Shown piece after piece: positions 1-10,759 of a stretch of DNA of 64,000 nucleotides. The notes below the pieces were generated by a model, which worked only from the letters and a program-made list of their open reading frames with translations, was not told the DNA's origin and made no database searches. Both the position numbers and the translations under genes were made by a program. This stretch comes from Pseudozyma flocculosa PF-1. Taxonomy: Eukaryota > Basidiomycota > Ustilaginomycetes > Ustilaginales > Ustilaginaceae. The stretch spans positions 479,067 through 543,066 of the forward strand of contig NW_006920873.1 in the NCBI RefSeq assembly GCF_000417875.1. The letters run 5' to 3'. Each line of letters starts with the position of its first letter. Position 1 is the stretch's first letter.

Positions 1-63
1 ACGCCACCCCTCCCTCCCGCCCTCCCTCCCTCCCTCCCTCCCTCCCTCCCTCCCTCCCTCCTC
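1..63. repeat. CCCT/CCTC pyrimidine repeat
   Basis: The first 60 bases are nearly pure pyrimidine, mainly tandem CCCT units, followed directly by an ACC repeat (66-93). It lies just upstream of the HSBP1-like start codon at 111. A CT-rich tract close to the start is a common fungal core-promoter or leader feature. That role is inference here. Confidence 0.8.
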
Positions 64-110
64 CTCACCACCGCCACCACCACCACCACCATCATCGTCC
101 AACAGCAAAC

Positions 111-702
111 ATGTCGACCAACCCCACATCGGGCAGCAGCTCCAACCCGCCTCCTCAAACAGCCGATACGGCTGGACCATCCACCGTTCCTGCCACGACA
201 GCCGGCACAGCCACAGCGACAGCAACAGCAACAGGGGCAACGGCAGCGACGGCGCCAGTCATGGGCGACATTACTTCGCCGCACCAGCTCGTCGATTGGG
301 TCGATACGCTCCTCGTACAACTCGAGAACCGCTGCGACGATATGAGCGCCCAGGTCGGCGCTAGGAGTGAGTGCGCCTCCCATTGCCCAGCCCTGTCCTG
401 CCTCACGACCCAACGCCACGCCACGCCACGCCGATGCTGATTCCTCACCGCCCCGTCACCGCTTTTCCCCGCCCGCCGCCCCCCTGCAGTGACTGAAATG
501 TCGAGCCGGATCGATGCACTCGAGAACAGCATACAGGGTGAGAAAGAGCCCAGCAAGGTGGATGCCCAGTAACATGGCGCTCATCGGCCGAATCGCACTT
601 CCCCTCTCTCGCCTCCCCCGCCCCTCTGCAGACCTCATCAGCGGTACCATGGCACCCGTCACCGCCCAAGTCACTGGCGCATCCACCACCGCAGACGACT
701 GA
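111..702 (+). CDS. HSBP1-like heat shock factor-binding protein
   Basis: Three exons are read: 111-366, 490-537 and 632-702, giving about 124 residues. Both introns have GTGAG donors and CAG acceptors. The N-terminal half is low complexity (Ser/Pro, then Ala/Thr repeats). The C-terminal half matches the HSBP1 family: a short amphipathic helix with DWVDTLL, then QLENRC, then across the first splice junction MTEMSSRIDALENSIQ and DLIS. That reproduces the DDM-SSRIDxLE core of animal and fungal HSBP1, which forms a trimeric coiled coil. In animals HSBP1 binds the trimerisation region of HSF1 and dampens the heat-shock response. Whether it does so in fungi is not shown by the sequence. The A/T-rich N-terminal tail is longer than in the short animal protein. 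Family call strong, function inferred. Confidence 0.88.
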
Positions 703-1293
703 CAGGCGACGCCAGGCGAGGCGATCCCAAGCCCACCCCGCTGCCCTTGCTCCCATCTCACCCGTGTCCTTCTCAACAGCGCCCCCCTGCGCGTCCGCCT
801 GCCCCCGCGGTCCCCCGCGGTCCCCCAACTTGTACTTGTACCCTCCTCGCCCCCTCTGGAACTGACCCCTTCGCCAGCCTTACGCCTAGTTTAAGAGATC
901 GGTTGCGCTTTCCCATTGCAAGACAGAGGATGACCAGGGCTAGATGTCTACAGCAGCCGAGAGACAGAGAGGGTGAGAGTGTGTGAAAGAGAGAGAGCGC
1001 GCGAGGAAGCGAGGAAAGCACCGCAAAGCTGGAATGAAGGTGAGTCGGAGCCATCTCCGAGCAGTGGAACGAGAGCAGAAGTGCATCAATGGATGGCAAG
1101 GCGAGCAATGAATCTTGACCGGTGACGCAGGAGGGGGAACAGCAGCTGAGGGTGACGGGGCCAAAAACACGTGGGGCGAAGATAGGGTGAGGCTCACAGG
1201 AGGGGAGGAAAGCAGTCAAAGACGGGACCGAGACCGATCGGAGATAGTAGTAGTATAGTGTCCTTTGAAGCGCATCGTCCGTCGACGGACGGC
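703..1293. other. Convergent 3' intergenic region
   Basis: This is the space between the stop codon of the HSBP1-like gene and the stop of the EH-domain gene on the opposite strand. It carries purine-rich GAGAGA tracts around 955-1020 and no coding signal I can support. It presumably holds the two 3' UTRs. Confidence 0.7.
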
Positions 1294-4200
1294 CTAGGGA
1301 TCGCTCGAACGCGACACGGGCGGCGGCGGCACCCTCCGCGGGTAGCCGCCACCGCCCGTGACCGTGATGCTGTCAGACTCGCCGCTAGACCTACGCTGAT
1401 CGTCGCGCCCGCTCGACAGGCCGACGGGTCGACGAGGAGCGTGACTCAGCGCCAGGCCGCTCGACATTGACGGCGACGACGGCTCGCCACGGCGGCTGTG
1501 GGAAGAATGGACGCTGCTCGATCGCGATGCGGCGCTGCCGTAGCCCATGCCGTCCTTGCTCGGCCTGGCACGCATGCCGTCCCTGTCCGAATGGTAGAGA
1601 CCGCCGCCGCCGCCGCCGCCGCCGTTGGGCAGTCGGGATTTGCTGCGTTGGTCAGGCGCGCCGTGGCCGACGGCAGCACCAGAAGCTCGCTGCCGCAGCA
1701 GTCTCGATCGCCGCCTGGTGGCCCGCTGCGCAAGCTCGGCATCGATGGCGGCCATCGCACGCACAAAGGCCTCCTTGCCGAGACCCTTCGAGGTGCGACC
1801 GCCCAGCTCACTCGCCTTCTGAACGGCTGCCGCGGCATCCCAGATGTCGGCCAGCACTCGGTCGGGCAGCCGCGAGCGTTGCCAGACCTTGCGGATCCTG
1901 CCCATCGACAGCTTGGCCGTAGGCTTGTCGGGGCCGGTGGCCAGCAGCGGGCCCGATGGTGCTGAGCGGGAGACGGGCGGAGAGACGCTCGCCCTGGTGG
2001 GGGTCTGCGATCCTGAGCGGGGCTCAAACCAGCCTTTTGCCGCCTCGACGCCGACCCCGCTCGAGACATCTCGGTCCTCGATCGGGGCCGAGTGCGTCGA
2101 GAGCTGGCTACCGGCGCGGTCCCTTGCGCCGCTGGCCTCAAAGGCAGCCGCGATGCTCTTGGCCGACGGCTGCCGCTTGCCTCGTGCGCTGCCAAAGCCT
2201 CGGGCCTCCTTGTCATCCCAGAGAGCCTGCTTGGCACGGGCGGCTTCTTGATCCTTCAGGCAGCGCTCGAACAGCGCCTCGTAGCGCCGCCGTGCGCCGT
2301 CGTCGGCAGGCGTCGTCGAGCGTGGAGGGTGCCTGTCCGCCGTTGGCGAAGCCAGCTGCACGGGCCGGATCTGCAGCTGTCCCGGCCAGTTGTTGGAGCG
2401 CGCGCCGTTGAGGCTCTCACCCGGCCGCGCACCAAACATGGAGTCATTTGCGCCAGCAGGGCGAGGGACAAATTGCTGCTGCCGCGACGGAGCACCCTCG
2501 GCGAGTGCCCTGCCGCTAGCGCTGCTGGCGGCGCTCGTCTTGAAGGGCAACGGCAGAGCCGAGCTCGCGCTCTCCCACAGCGTCTTGCCGGCGGACGCCT
2601 GGCCGAGGTTGGGCGAAGAGGTGATGCCCATCGTGCTGCCGATGCTGCGGTTGACCGAGTGCCCGTACCGGTTCCTTGGCGGAGGCAGCCTGTGGCCGCC
2701 GTCTGCCGCCGCCGGCGCCGAAGGCGGGCCGTTGGGCGGGTGCTCGCGCGTGCTGCGCTGGAGGATGTCGGATTCGAGGCTGTGGTGCAGGTCGCGCGAA
2801 GCGTCGTCGCTCAGGCTGATGCTCGTGAAGACGTTGCTCGGGCTCTTGGCATGCGAGTGCGACATGCCGCGCGTCGTGCTGGAGACGGTGGTCGAGGTCG
2901 ACGTCGGAGACGACGCCGACGACGAAGACGAGTTGGGGTCCGACCCCATGCTCCCCAGGGCGCCGCGGTGGTGCGTCTGCACCGGAGGACGGCCGCGGGC
3001 AGGCGGCGCAGGCGGCGCCGATGGGGTCGAAGATGCGCCACCGCCGAAGCGAAACCCGCCGGCGTTGCCGTCGACCTGGAGCATCCTCGGACGCGGCGGC
3101 GGGTCCGGACGCTCGGCCTTCGCGTTCGGGGTCGTCGATGCCATCATGCTCGAAGGCAGCGAAGGGCTCTTGGGCACCGGCCTGCCCAGGCTTCGAGTTC
3201 GGACAGCGTAGCTCAGCTGCCCGTCTTCGGCAGTGTTGCCGGCGCCGTTGGAGAAATCGGTTCGAGACGTTCCATTCTGGCCCACTGTGGCGCTTCGTGG
3301 AGGAAGCGCCGGCGGCGGGTGGCCAGTCTCACCGCCGTGCCCGCCTGGCGATGGCGCGGGAGGCTGGCGTCTGGCGCCGGGCGTGTAGGTCGCGTACGAG
3401 ACGTGGCCAGCGTTGTCGGAGGACGCCAAAGCAGGGTGCGCCTTTGCTTCTGCGGTCGAGGACCGATCTGAAATCTGGCCAAACTCGGACACGGAAGGGG
3501 GCGCGTTGCCGGTCGGTGGCCTCGGAGGCAGGCGTGGGCCGACGCTGATCGACGAAGACGTCGAGGACTGGCTGCCTCGGCGCGGAGGCGACGGAGGCTG
3601 AAGAGCGGGGCGCGCGGGCACTCTTGGCGGCGGCTCGCCTCCCCCTCGACCGGCCATGATCTGCGAGCTCGATACAGTGCGCAGAAACGGTGGAGGCGCT
3701 GCGCCCCGCTTCGGGGTGTGTGCCGTCGCCGGTCCCGGGCCGGTCTGCTGAGGAGAACTCGGGTAGCTGACGGGAGCGGACTGGAGCCCGGAGGACGACT
3801 TTGGCCGCGGGTCCATGACAGCGTGGCCGAAGAGCGGGTCGTACTGATCGTCGTCGTTGCTGGCGTCGAGCATGTGCCGCGTACGCAGCGAGGTGGCAGA
3901 GGAAATCGACATCGGGCTCGACGTGCGAAGGCCACCGCCATAGAGGAGGTCGGAGCCGCCATTGGCGCCAGACAGAGCTGCAGCCCGGCCGGCTGCAGGG
4001 CCACCGGCCGGGTCTCCGCCTTGACCGCCATAGAGGGCGATGATGTTCCGCACGCCCAGGCGCGGGCTGCTCGTGCCACTGCCAGATGTCGTCGGCGTCG
4101 ATCGACCGGAGAGGCTCAGGCCGTCGACCGAACGTCCGGCGAGCGACTTGCTCCTGCTGCGGTTCTGGCCGTCGGGGAGACTCTTTTGCATCAGGTCGCG

Positions 4201-4842
4201 CAGGCTGGTGCCGCTGCCCGTCTTTCGTAGCCGCGACGCATCGGATTCCTGCGATCCCAGTGCGGGCCAGGGCGCCTTGAGCAGGCCCGCATCCTGTGGC
4301 TGCCTGGCCTCCTCGTCCTCGGCCGCTGCAAACGGGTTGGCAGCGAGGTGGGATCGACCGTTGAAGCCACCGCGGATCTTGGGCGTCGAGTTGGAGCGCG
4401 TCACGGGCTCGTGTGCAGCATCTTCGTGGGCGTCCCGGGTCGAGACGACCACGGCGATGTTGGGCTTGTTGGTGTGGGAGCGCCTGCTGGCGACGGGAGC
4501 ATGAAGCTGCGGGCCAGAGGCGTCCGTCGGCCTGCCCTCAAAGGCGGCCAGTGCGGCACGGAAGTTGATTGGCTCGGCGCCGTCGTCGGGAGAGACGCCC
4601 GACATGATGGCCGCCGGTCCGTAGAGGGCGGGGCTGGAGGTGGAAAAGGCCAGGGGCGATGGTGCGGCAACGGCAGCCGTCAAAGGCCTCCGATTCCATA
4701 CGGCGCTGGGCTGGAGCGGCTGGTGCTGGGCATGCGCCGGAGCTGCTGCGTAGAGGCGACGGTAGGAGCAAGGCGGTCGGCAACAGGGGTCGCTTGCGGA
4801 GAGTGAGCGACGATGGCGCGAGTCCTGAGGCGGCCGCAGCAT
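1294..4842 (-). CDS. EH-domain protein, IRS4/TAX4 type
   Basis: A single intronless frame ends with TAG at 1294-1296. The first in-frame ATG is at 4842 (1182 residues). A second at 4605 would start MSGVSPDDG and give 1103 residues. The stretch just after it (INFRAALAAFEG) looks like a conserved N-terminal block, so the shorter start is possible. Most of the chain is disordered, rich in Ser, Pro and Gly with many poly-Pro segments. Near the C-terminus (about 1730-1930 in DNA) is an EH domain: VWQRSRLPDRVLADIWD, then GLGKEAFVRAMAAID. This is the fungal Irs4/Tax4 arrangement, a C-terminal EH domain after a long disordered region. Yeast Irs4/Tax4 bind the inositol phosphatase Inp51 and affect PI(4,5)P2, autophagy and cell-wall signalling. 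The Ca-binding loop of the EH domain is degenerate and carries an Ala/Gly-rich insertion. Confidence 0.78.
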   Translation of the reverse strand: MLRPPQDSRHRRSLSASDPCCRPPCSYRRLYAAAPAHAQHQPLQPSAVWNRRPLTAAVAAPSPLAFSTSSPALYGPAAIMSGVSPDDGAEPINFRAALAAFEGRPTDASGPQLHAPVASRRSHTNKPNIAVVVSTRDAHEDAAHEPVTRSNSTPKIRGGFNGRSHLAANPFAAAEDEEARQPQDAGLLKAPWPALGSQESDASRLRKTGSGTSLRDLMQKSLPDGQNRSRSKSLAGRSVDGLSLSGRSTPTTSGSGTSSPRLGVRNIIALYGGQGGDPAGGPAAGRAAALSGANGGSDLLYGGGLRTSSPMSISSATSLRTRHMLDASNDDDQYDPLFGHAVMDPRPKSSSGLQSAPVSYPSSPQQTGPGPATAHTPKRGAAPPPFLRTVSSSQIMAGRGGGEPPPRVPARPALQPPSPPRRGSQSSTSSSISVGPRLPPRPPTGNAPPSVSEFGQISDRSSTAEAKAHPALASSDNAGHVSYATYTPGARRQPPAPSPGGHGGETGHPPPALPPRSATVGQNGTSRTDFSNGAGNTAEDGQLSYAVRTRSLGRPVPKSPSLPSSMMASTTPNAKAERPDPPPRPRMLQVDGNAGGFRFGGGASSTPSAPPAPPARGRPPVQTHHRGALGSMGSDPNSSSSSASSPTSTSTTVSSTTRGMSHSHAKSPSNVFTSISLSDDASRDLHHSLESDILQRSTREHPPNGPPSAPAAADGGHRLPPPRNRYGHSVNRSIGSTMGITSSPNLGQASAGKTLWESASSALPLPFKTSAASSASGRALAEGAPSRQQQFVPRPAGANDSMFGARPGESLNGARSNNWPGQLQIRPVQLASPTADRHPPRSTTPADDGARRRYEALFERCLKDQEAARAKQALWDDKEARGFGSARGKRQPSAKSIAAAFEASGARDRAGSQLSTHSAPIEDRDVSSGVGVEAAKGWFEPRSGSQTPTRASVSPPVSRSAPSGPLLATGPDKPTAKLSMGRIRKVWQRSRLPDRVLADIWDAAAAVQKASELGGRTSKGLGKEAFVRAMAAIDAELAQRATRRRSRLLRQRASGAAVGHGAPDQRSKSRLPNGGGGGGGGLYHSDRDGMRARPSKDGMGYGSAASRSSSVHSSHSRRGEPSSPSMSSGLALSHAPRRPVGLSSGRDDQRRSSGESDSITVTGGGGYPRRVPPPPVSRSSDP

Positions 4843-6830
4843 GGTCGAGATCGACGATGGATGGGTCAGCCGGCGCAGTGGGAGATGTCGAGGTGGCGGA
4901 GTGTGGTAGTGATGGTCACACGAGGATGCCAGAGCGGAGACGGGGCAGAGTGAGTGGAAAAACGGAGTGAGTTGAGCTGCTGAGCGGCACGGGGATAGCC
5001 AGATACCGAGGAGAGGCGCTCTGCGGGAAGATGGTGGCAACCGTTTAAAGGCATGGCCTCACTCACACTACTGCGTCCAGCCTTCCTTTGTGTGTGGAGG
5101 GGCGGGCACTACTTGTCCCAGGTTGCGACGGTGCTGTGCCCGATGGCCGTAGCCGGCGACTTGCGTTCAAAGAGGTGCAAAGTGTAGTAGCAGGGTGCCA
5201 GGGTGCAAGAGGGTCGAGCAGACAGAGAGGCGGTGGGGAGCGCGCAACACAAAGGTAGCGCGCAAGCCAACAAGGAAGCGGCCCCAAGGTTGGCGCCGAG
5301 GCGGGTGGGGTCGGGCGCTGCCTTCCGGGACGCTGCCGGGCTCGCAGCAGGTAGGTATGTACTGTAAGTGCAGCTCCGGTTTGGCGCGCAGTGCACAGCC
5401 AGCCTGACCCTTGCTGCGCAGCCGCGGTGCTCCCCGTCCTACGTACGCCGAGGTGGGTCGGACCGGGCCGGCGTGACAAAGGGTAGGTCCGAGGCGCTTC
5501 CTTTTGTGATTTGCGATGGCGAATCGACGTTGGCGGAGGCTGCTCCGAAGGCCCGGGCGAGCGGATGGTGAGAACGAGATGGAGGCAGGGAGAGAGGCTG
5601 GAACAGGCAGGGACCGATGGCAAAGGGACAAGGAGAAGAAAGGGCCGCGAGTGCCAAAAAGGCGAGCGAGCCATCAAGCAAGGTGAGGCGAGGATCGACA
5701 GACCAAGCTAAGCTTCTCGCTGGCCGCCTGCCTGCCTGGCCGCTCGTTTCGCTTCCCCCCGCGCACACGACGTACGTACGATGGGGCGGCGGCGGCATTT
5801 TGTCAGGCCGCATCATGCCTGCCTGCCATCCATCCCTGCCTGGCGTCTGGCCAGCCTGGCCCGCTCCTTCGCTCCCTCGCTCCCTCGCTCGCCTCCTCGG
5901 CCAGGGCCATCTCAGACACCGGCCGACGCCAGCCTGCCGGCGTGCGCTGGCTCGCTGCCGGCTCCACCTGGCCTCGACGAGCGAGCTTACCGATAGCGCT
6001 CCGTCCCAGCGTGAGGCTTCCCTTTTCGACCCCCGTCATGCGGGGCGCCCCTCTTTCTGTCGAGTATCGGATGACCCGACCTGGAATGCGCCCTTCTTTC
6101 GGGAAGGTTGCTCGCCCCCCTGCCTTCTTCTGCAAAGGGGGCCGGCTGTTGCGACGAGGCGGGAACGGATTGGGCCCGCCCGCCCGTGCGTAGGACTTCC
6201 TACCTGCTGCGCTGCTGGCGGCGGGCTATCTGATTCCCTGCCTGCGCCGGCGAGGATGCTGACGGTCAAGATGGCCTGACCTGACTCGAGCTTGGCGCCC
6301 GCTGGCTCGCTGGCCGACCACAGAGGTGGGGGCGTCACCGGCGCGGCCCGACCTGACCTGACCTGACCTGACCTGTCCTGACCTGACCTGACCTGACCTG
6401 ACCTGTCCTTTGGCTCGCCTGCCTTGGCGATTTCGGGTCGTCATCCAAGACGCCGAGAGGAATCGAGGGAGCCCGCCGGTGCCAGCACAGCCTGCCGGTC
6501 TCGGAGGTAGGCCGCGCCAGGCGCAAGGGCCTCTCATCGGGGTCGACCCGCGGTCTGCTCATCGGGGAAGCCGCCTGGCCTTGCCCTGGCCCCGCTCGGG
6601 ATACCGGAAGCCGCGTGGCTTTGGGCAGACCCCGCATTGCCGACCTGCTTCTTGCTGCCTTGCCTGCCTGCCTGCCTACATACTGCTCCGCCCCGCCTTC
6701 GGCCGACTTCGAGCCGAGTTGGTTGCCGGTCCGTTGCCTCGCTGGCTTTCTTCGCGTCCCTCGGTGGGCTCCGCCTTCGTCGGGATCACCGCCGCCACCA
6801 CCATCGCGCCACCTCCCACTGCCACCGACC
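4843..6830. other. Divergent intergenic region
   Basis: This 2 kb lies between the EH-domain gene (-) and the decarboxylase gene (+) and must hold both promoters. It is GC-rich, with CCTGCCTG-type and CCTCGCTC-type short repeats and the ACCTG minisatellite at 6351-6408. A CGTACGTACG palindrome occurs near 5771. I see no further gene. Confidence 0.65.
6351..6408. repeat. ACCTG pentanucleotide tandem repeat
   Basis: About eleven tandem copies of ACCTG occur, with two interruptions reading ACCTGTCCTG. The array lies about 420 bases upstream of the decarboxylase start codon. Pentanucleotide arrays are prone to copy-number change by slippage. Nothing else marks it as a regulatory element. Confidence 0.85.
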
Positions 6831-8684
6831 ATGGACATCGAAGGGTGAGTCCGCAGCAAGAACAAAGAGCAGACCGTCCATGCCGCCCCATTCGTTGCCC
6901 GCTCAACGCGTCCCTCACCTCCCCGCCTTGGACCTCGCCCGCCGCCGCGCAGCTTCCGCAAGGCCGGCTACCAGGCCGTCGACCGCATCTGCGACTACTA
7001 TGCCTCGCTCCAGCAGCAGCCCGTCTCGGCCCAGGTCAAGCCGGGCTTCCTCGAGGATGCCATCCCCGAAGCGGCGCCCGAGGAGCCAGAGCAGTGGCAG
7101 CTGATCCAGGACGACTTCCACTCCAAGATCATGCCCGGCATCACCCACTGGTACGTATACCGCCGCCCAGCGATGCGAGGTCCTTGAGACGACGCCCATG
7201 CTGATCTCCCTTCCTTCTGTCCCGCTCGATGTTCTGCAGGCAACACCCCAACTTCTACGGATTCTTCCCGTCCAACACCACCTTCGAGGGTGCGCTGGCC
7301 GACCTCTACTGCGCCGCCATCTCCAACCCTGGCTTCAACTGGAGCTGCTCTCCAAGCGTCACCGAGTGAGGTTTGCCGTCGCTGCCGTCCGAGTGGTGAC
7401 TGCTGGAAGAGACCGCCTCGCGCTGACATGCCTTTAACGCCTGGTCTGACGCGCAGGCTCGAGATCCTCATGATGGACTGGATCGCCAAGATGCTCGGCC
7501 TTTCGGAAGCCTTCCTGTCGACCTCGTCGTCGGGGACGGGAGGAGGCATCATCCTCGGCAGCGCCAGCGAAGTCACGCTGACGGTCGCCATCGCCGCGCG
7601 CGAGAGGGCGCTGCGCATCATCGCACAGGGCAAGGGCGGCGCCGCACAGCGCAACGGCACCTCGGCCAAGGCGACGTCGGCGACCGACGAACAGGGCACG
7701 GCCACTGCCAGCCTCGACTCGGACCGCGACGTGGCGGCGCAGGTGCCTGGCAAGACGGCAGCGGAGGTGGGCCAGGACGCCACCGAGGACGCCAACTCGC
7801 GCCACGCCAAGCTCCGCGGAGACGTGACCAGCCGGCTGGTCATGTACGGCACGACGCAGGTGAGTTGTCCGCTCGGGATCCATCCCAGCCGCCGCCGCCG
7901 CAGGGTAAGCTGGTCCCTGACGGCCCCCTCTGACCTCTGCTTCACGATGCCCGACGACAGACGCACACGGTCGGATCCAAGGCCGCGCTGATCCTCGGTC
8001 TGGCCTTCCGTGCGCTCGAGGTATCGTCGTCCGACGGTTTCGGCCTACGCGGCGAGACGCTGCGAGCCGCCATCGAGGAGGACGAACGGGCGGGTCGCAT
8101 CCCCTTTATGCTGGTGGCAACGGTGGGCACGACGAGCTCGGGCGCGATTGACAACCTCACAGAGATTGTCGAGGTGACGCGCTCGCACCCGACCCTGTGG
8201 CTGCACGTCGACGCAGCCTATGCCGGCGTGGGGCTGAGCCTGCCCGAGCTGCGCGACACGTGCCACCTCGACGCCATCAACGCGCACGTCGACTCGTTCT
8301 CGACCAACCTGCACAAGTGGGGGCTCGTCACGTTCGACTGCTCGCCGCTCCACATCCGCGACCGCAACCTCCTCACCGAGGCCCTCACCGTCACGCCGGC
8401 CTACCTCCGCACCGCGGCCAGCACGCACCGCCTCGTCGAGGAGATGCGCAACCTCCAGATCTCGCTCGGACGCCGCTTCCGTAGCCTCAAGGTCTGGTTC
8501 GTCCTCCGCAGCTACGGCCAGGTCGGCTTCCGCAACCACCTGCGTCGGTGCATCGATCTCTCCCAGACGTTCCTCGAGTCGCTCCAGGGCGACGCGGGCG
8601 ACCTCTTCCAGGTGGTGGCACCGCCGCGCTGGGCCATGGTCGTCTTCCGCCTCAACCCGTCTCGCTCCGCAAAGTTCGTCGGCG

Positions 8685-8729
<45 letters not shown>

Positions 8730-9010
8730 CCGTCGCTAACGGCCTCACTGGCGACTCGCACGCTGCCGCTGCCGCTGCCGCTGCCGACGGCGTCGACCTC
8801 GAGGCGCTCAACAAGCTCTTCTGGACGCGGCTGCAGGACTACACGGCCGACTTTGTCCTCACCTCGACGGTGCTGCCCGAGGTGGGCACCTGCGTTCGCT
8901 TCGTCGTCGGCAGCCCGCAGACGCGCGAGGAGCACGTCGCCCAGACCTGGTCCAAGATCCACGAGTGCGGGCGCAAGACGTGGGAAGAGTTCCGCGCCGC
9001 CTCGGCCTGA
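6831..9010 (+). CDS. Group II PLP-dependent aromatic-amino-acid decarboxylase
   Basis: Five exons are read: 6831-6844, 6953-7150, 7240-7365, 7457-7859 and 7961-9010 (596 residues). The first exon encodes only MDIEG. It opens as in DOPA/tryptophan decarboxylases, FRKAGYQAVDRICDYY, followed by HPNFYGFFPSNTTFEG, then GTGGGIILGSASE. The PLP-contacting Asp sits in HVDAAYAG (D331) and the Schiff-base lysine in NLHKWGLV (K366), with the usual spacing. The reaction is L-aromatic amino acid to amine plus CO2 in the cytosol. DOPA, tryptophan and tyrosine cannot be told apart by eye. The protein exceeds the usual 480-530 residues because of a hydrophilic insertion at about residues 169-230 and a 14-serine run at 8687-8728. 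Intron 2 uses GTACGT. No biosynthetic neighbour suggests a substrate. Confidence 0.9.
8687..8728 (+). repeat. (AGC)14 coding microsatellite
   Basis: Fourteen uninterrupted AGC codons encode polyserine inside the decarboxylase, followed shortly by an alanine run (GCTGCC repeats from about 8761). The pure codon repetition indicates replication slippage rather than selected sequence. It falls in a surface-type linker before the final conserved C-terminal block. Confidence 0.9.
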
Positions 9011-9160
9011 GCGGTTCGTCAATAGAGTCCGACGCGCCGTCTTTGATCAAGGGCGTAGATTGCGGGTGCTGGTGGCGGCGCTTCCGTGGCGCGGCAACAT
9101 GAATAGATCGTTGCTCGAGAGCAGCACATGTTCGCCCCTTGTTCTCCTTTTCATTGGCGC

Positions 9161-10638
9161 CTACTTGAGCGGGCTGAAGGGCAGCGGGCGCATGATCTGC
9201 GCGTGCATCTTGTCGATGAGCTTGACGGTCTGCGGGGTGGTTGAGGCCGGGGGTTCGGGGCACGCAGAAGACAAGGGCGTCAGCTTCGAAGAGGATCCGT
9301 GACATTCGACGATAGCGGCCGACGCGGGGGGCGCCCACTCACCTCGTTGACAGTCTCGCCCCAGGTCTGGATGCAGACGCAGACGTATCACCACGGTGAG
9401 CAAGAGGGGATCAGCGTCAGTGAGGCCGCTCGACGGCTCCTCGCCACGCGGCAGACGGCATCGACTCACCTCAACCTGCCACGCAGCGTCGCGGGTGCGC
9501 TTCCTCTCGTCGAGCGAAGGGTACTCCCAGATGTGGAAGACGGTGTGCAGGCCGCCGATCTGGGTGAACCAGGCGCCGATGGGCTCGACAAAGCGGCGCC
9601 TGGCCTCAAGGCCGCGTCGCCAGTGCTGCTCCCACTCCAAGAGGTGGCCGGGCTTGAGGTGGTAGGTCCTCAGCTCGTAGAGGCCGTTGGTGGTGACGGG
9701 CGGGCTCGAGGGCCAGAAGCTGAACTCCTGGGTGAGCCAGTTTGTGCGTCCCGTCAGCATGCCGCGGATCGAAGCCTGGAACTTTTGAAAGTCCTGTAGG
9801 TGCCAGAAAAGTGACAGGCGCCAGGGGAAGGGGGTCGAGTGAGCATGTATTGTCGCCAAGGGGAAGGCTCACTGCTGCAGTCGAACTCACCGGGTCCTCG
9901 CGCAGGGCCTTGTCGGCAGTGTCGTAGCCCGCGTAGCCGTCGTATTCCCAGATGTGGTCTGACGAAGGCAGAAGGGCGAGGAATGTCAGTACGGTGGCAC
10001 GATGCCCCTGCGGGATCTCAAGCCCGGAACGACGCCTACAGAACGTCTCGAGATCTCCGACGGTGACCTCCCAGGAGCCCGTGAGCCGCATGGGGAGGCC
10101 CTTGTTGGCCAGCTTGGGGAAGAAGTCGGCGCTACCGTGCGTTGGTCGTGGCGGGGTCAAGGATGGAGCATACGGAGTCAGGCGGATGCGTCTTCAGGCG
10201 ACCAAGACGACTAGCACGACGTCGAGGCACACTCACAGAAGCGCCTTGTACTCGTCAACCTTTTCCGGCGCGACGCTCTGGCCTGCGAGGGGAATAGCCG
10301 GGGGAAAGGGGGATAAGCAGAAAGCGGGCGGGTGGGCAAGATGTGCAGCGCGGCGTTTACTCACGCTGGATTTCGTGGATGTACTTTCCACGAGCGACCT
10401 GGGCCGAGTGGGACTGTGCGGTGACGCCCTCTGCCTTTGCCTTTTCGGAGCCGTGGAGGAGGGACTTGAGGATGCCCTGCTTGTGTTGTGGGTGTTCGGG
10501 CTGGCTGTCCTGGCTGAGGGCGACGCGCGAGGGAACGATGAGGCCTCGCGAGGGGCAGGCGCGGGTGGCGGTGGGGAGTGCGGTACGCCTGGCCAGGGAG
10601 CGGGTGGCCGAGTAGAGGCCGGATCGTGCCGCGCTCAT
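9161..10638 (-). CDS. NIPSNAP-family mitochondrial protein
   Basis: Seven exons are read on the minus strand: 10638-10365, 10282-10237, 10131-10040, 9958-9891, 9793-9470, 9366-9343 and 9229-9161 (298 residues). Exon 6 is a 24-base microexon. Intron 3 uses GTAGGC and the others GTGAGT. The N-terminus (MSAARSGLYSATRSLARR) is basic, Ser/Ala-rich and lacks acids, as expected of a mitochondrial presequence. Two ferredoxin-like NIPSNAP repeats follow. The first contains GSWEVTVGD and HIWEYDGYAGYD. The second has YELRTYHLKPG, LLEWEQHW, FTQIGGLHTVFHIWEY and RDAAW. The C-terminus MRPLPFSPLK matches the conserved (M/I)PLKxSPL tail. NIPSNAPs are mitochondrial proteins. In animals they act as mitophagy 'eat-me' signals, while the fungal role is undefined. 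The gene is convergent with the decarboxylase, stop codons 150 bases apart. Confidence 0.92.
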
Positions 10639-10739
10639 GGTGACTGGGCGGTGGAGGTGGATGTCGAGGTTGCAAAGGAGGCGTGGGGTGTGATTGTGGA
10701 TTGCCAAGGGAGATCGATATGGAGGTATTTGAGGCTGAT

Positions 10740-10759
10740 GGTGGTGGTGGTGGTGGTGG
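10740..10759. repeat. GTG/CAC trinucleotide tract in NIPSNAP leader
   Basis: Six to seven GTG units on the plus strand read as CCACCA in the sense of the NIPSNAP mRNA, about 100 bases before its ATG. Similar tracts precede several other genes in the window (see findings). Confidence 0.8.

Noticed and set aside
4843..5040. Upstream extension of the EH-domain frame to 5040
   Set aside because: The extension begins with a TTG codon, not ATG. The first in-frame ATG is 4842.
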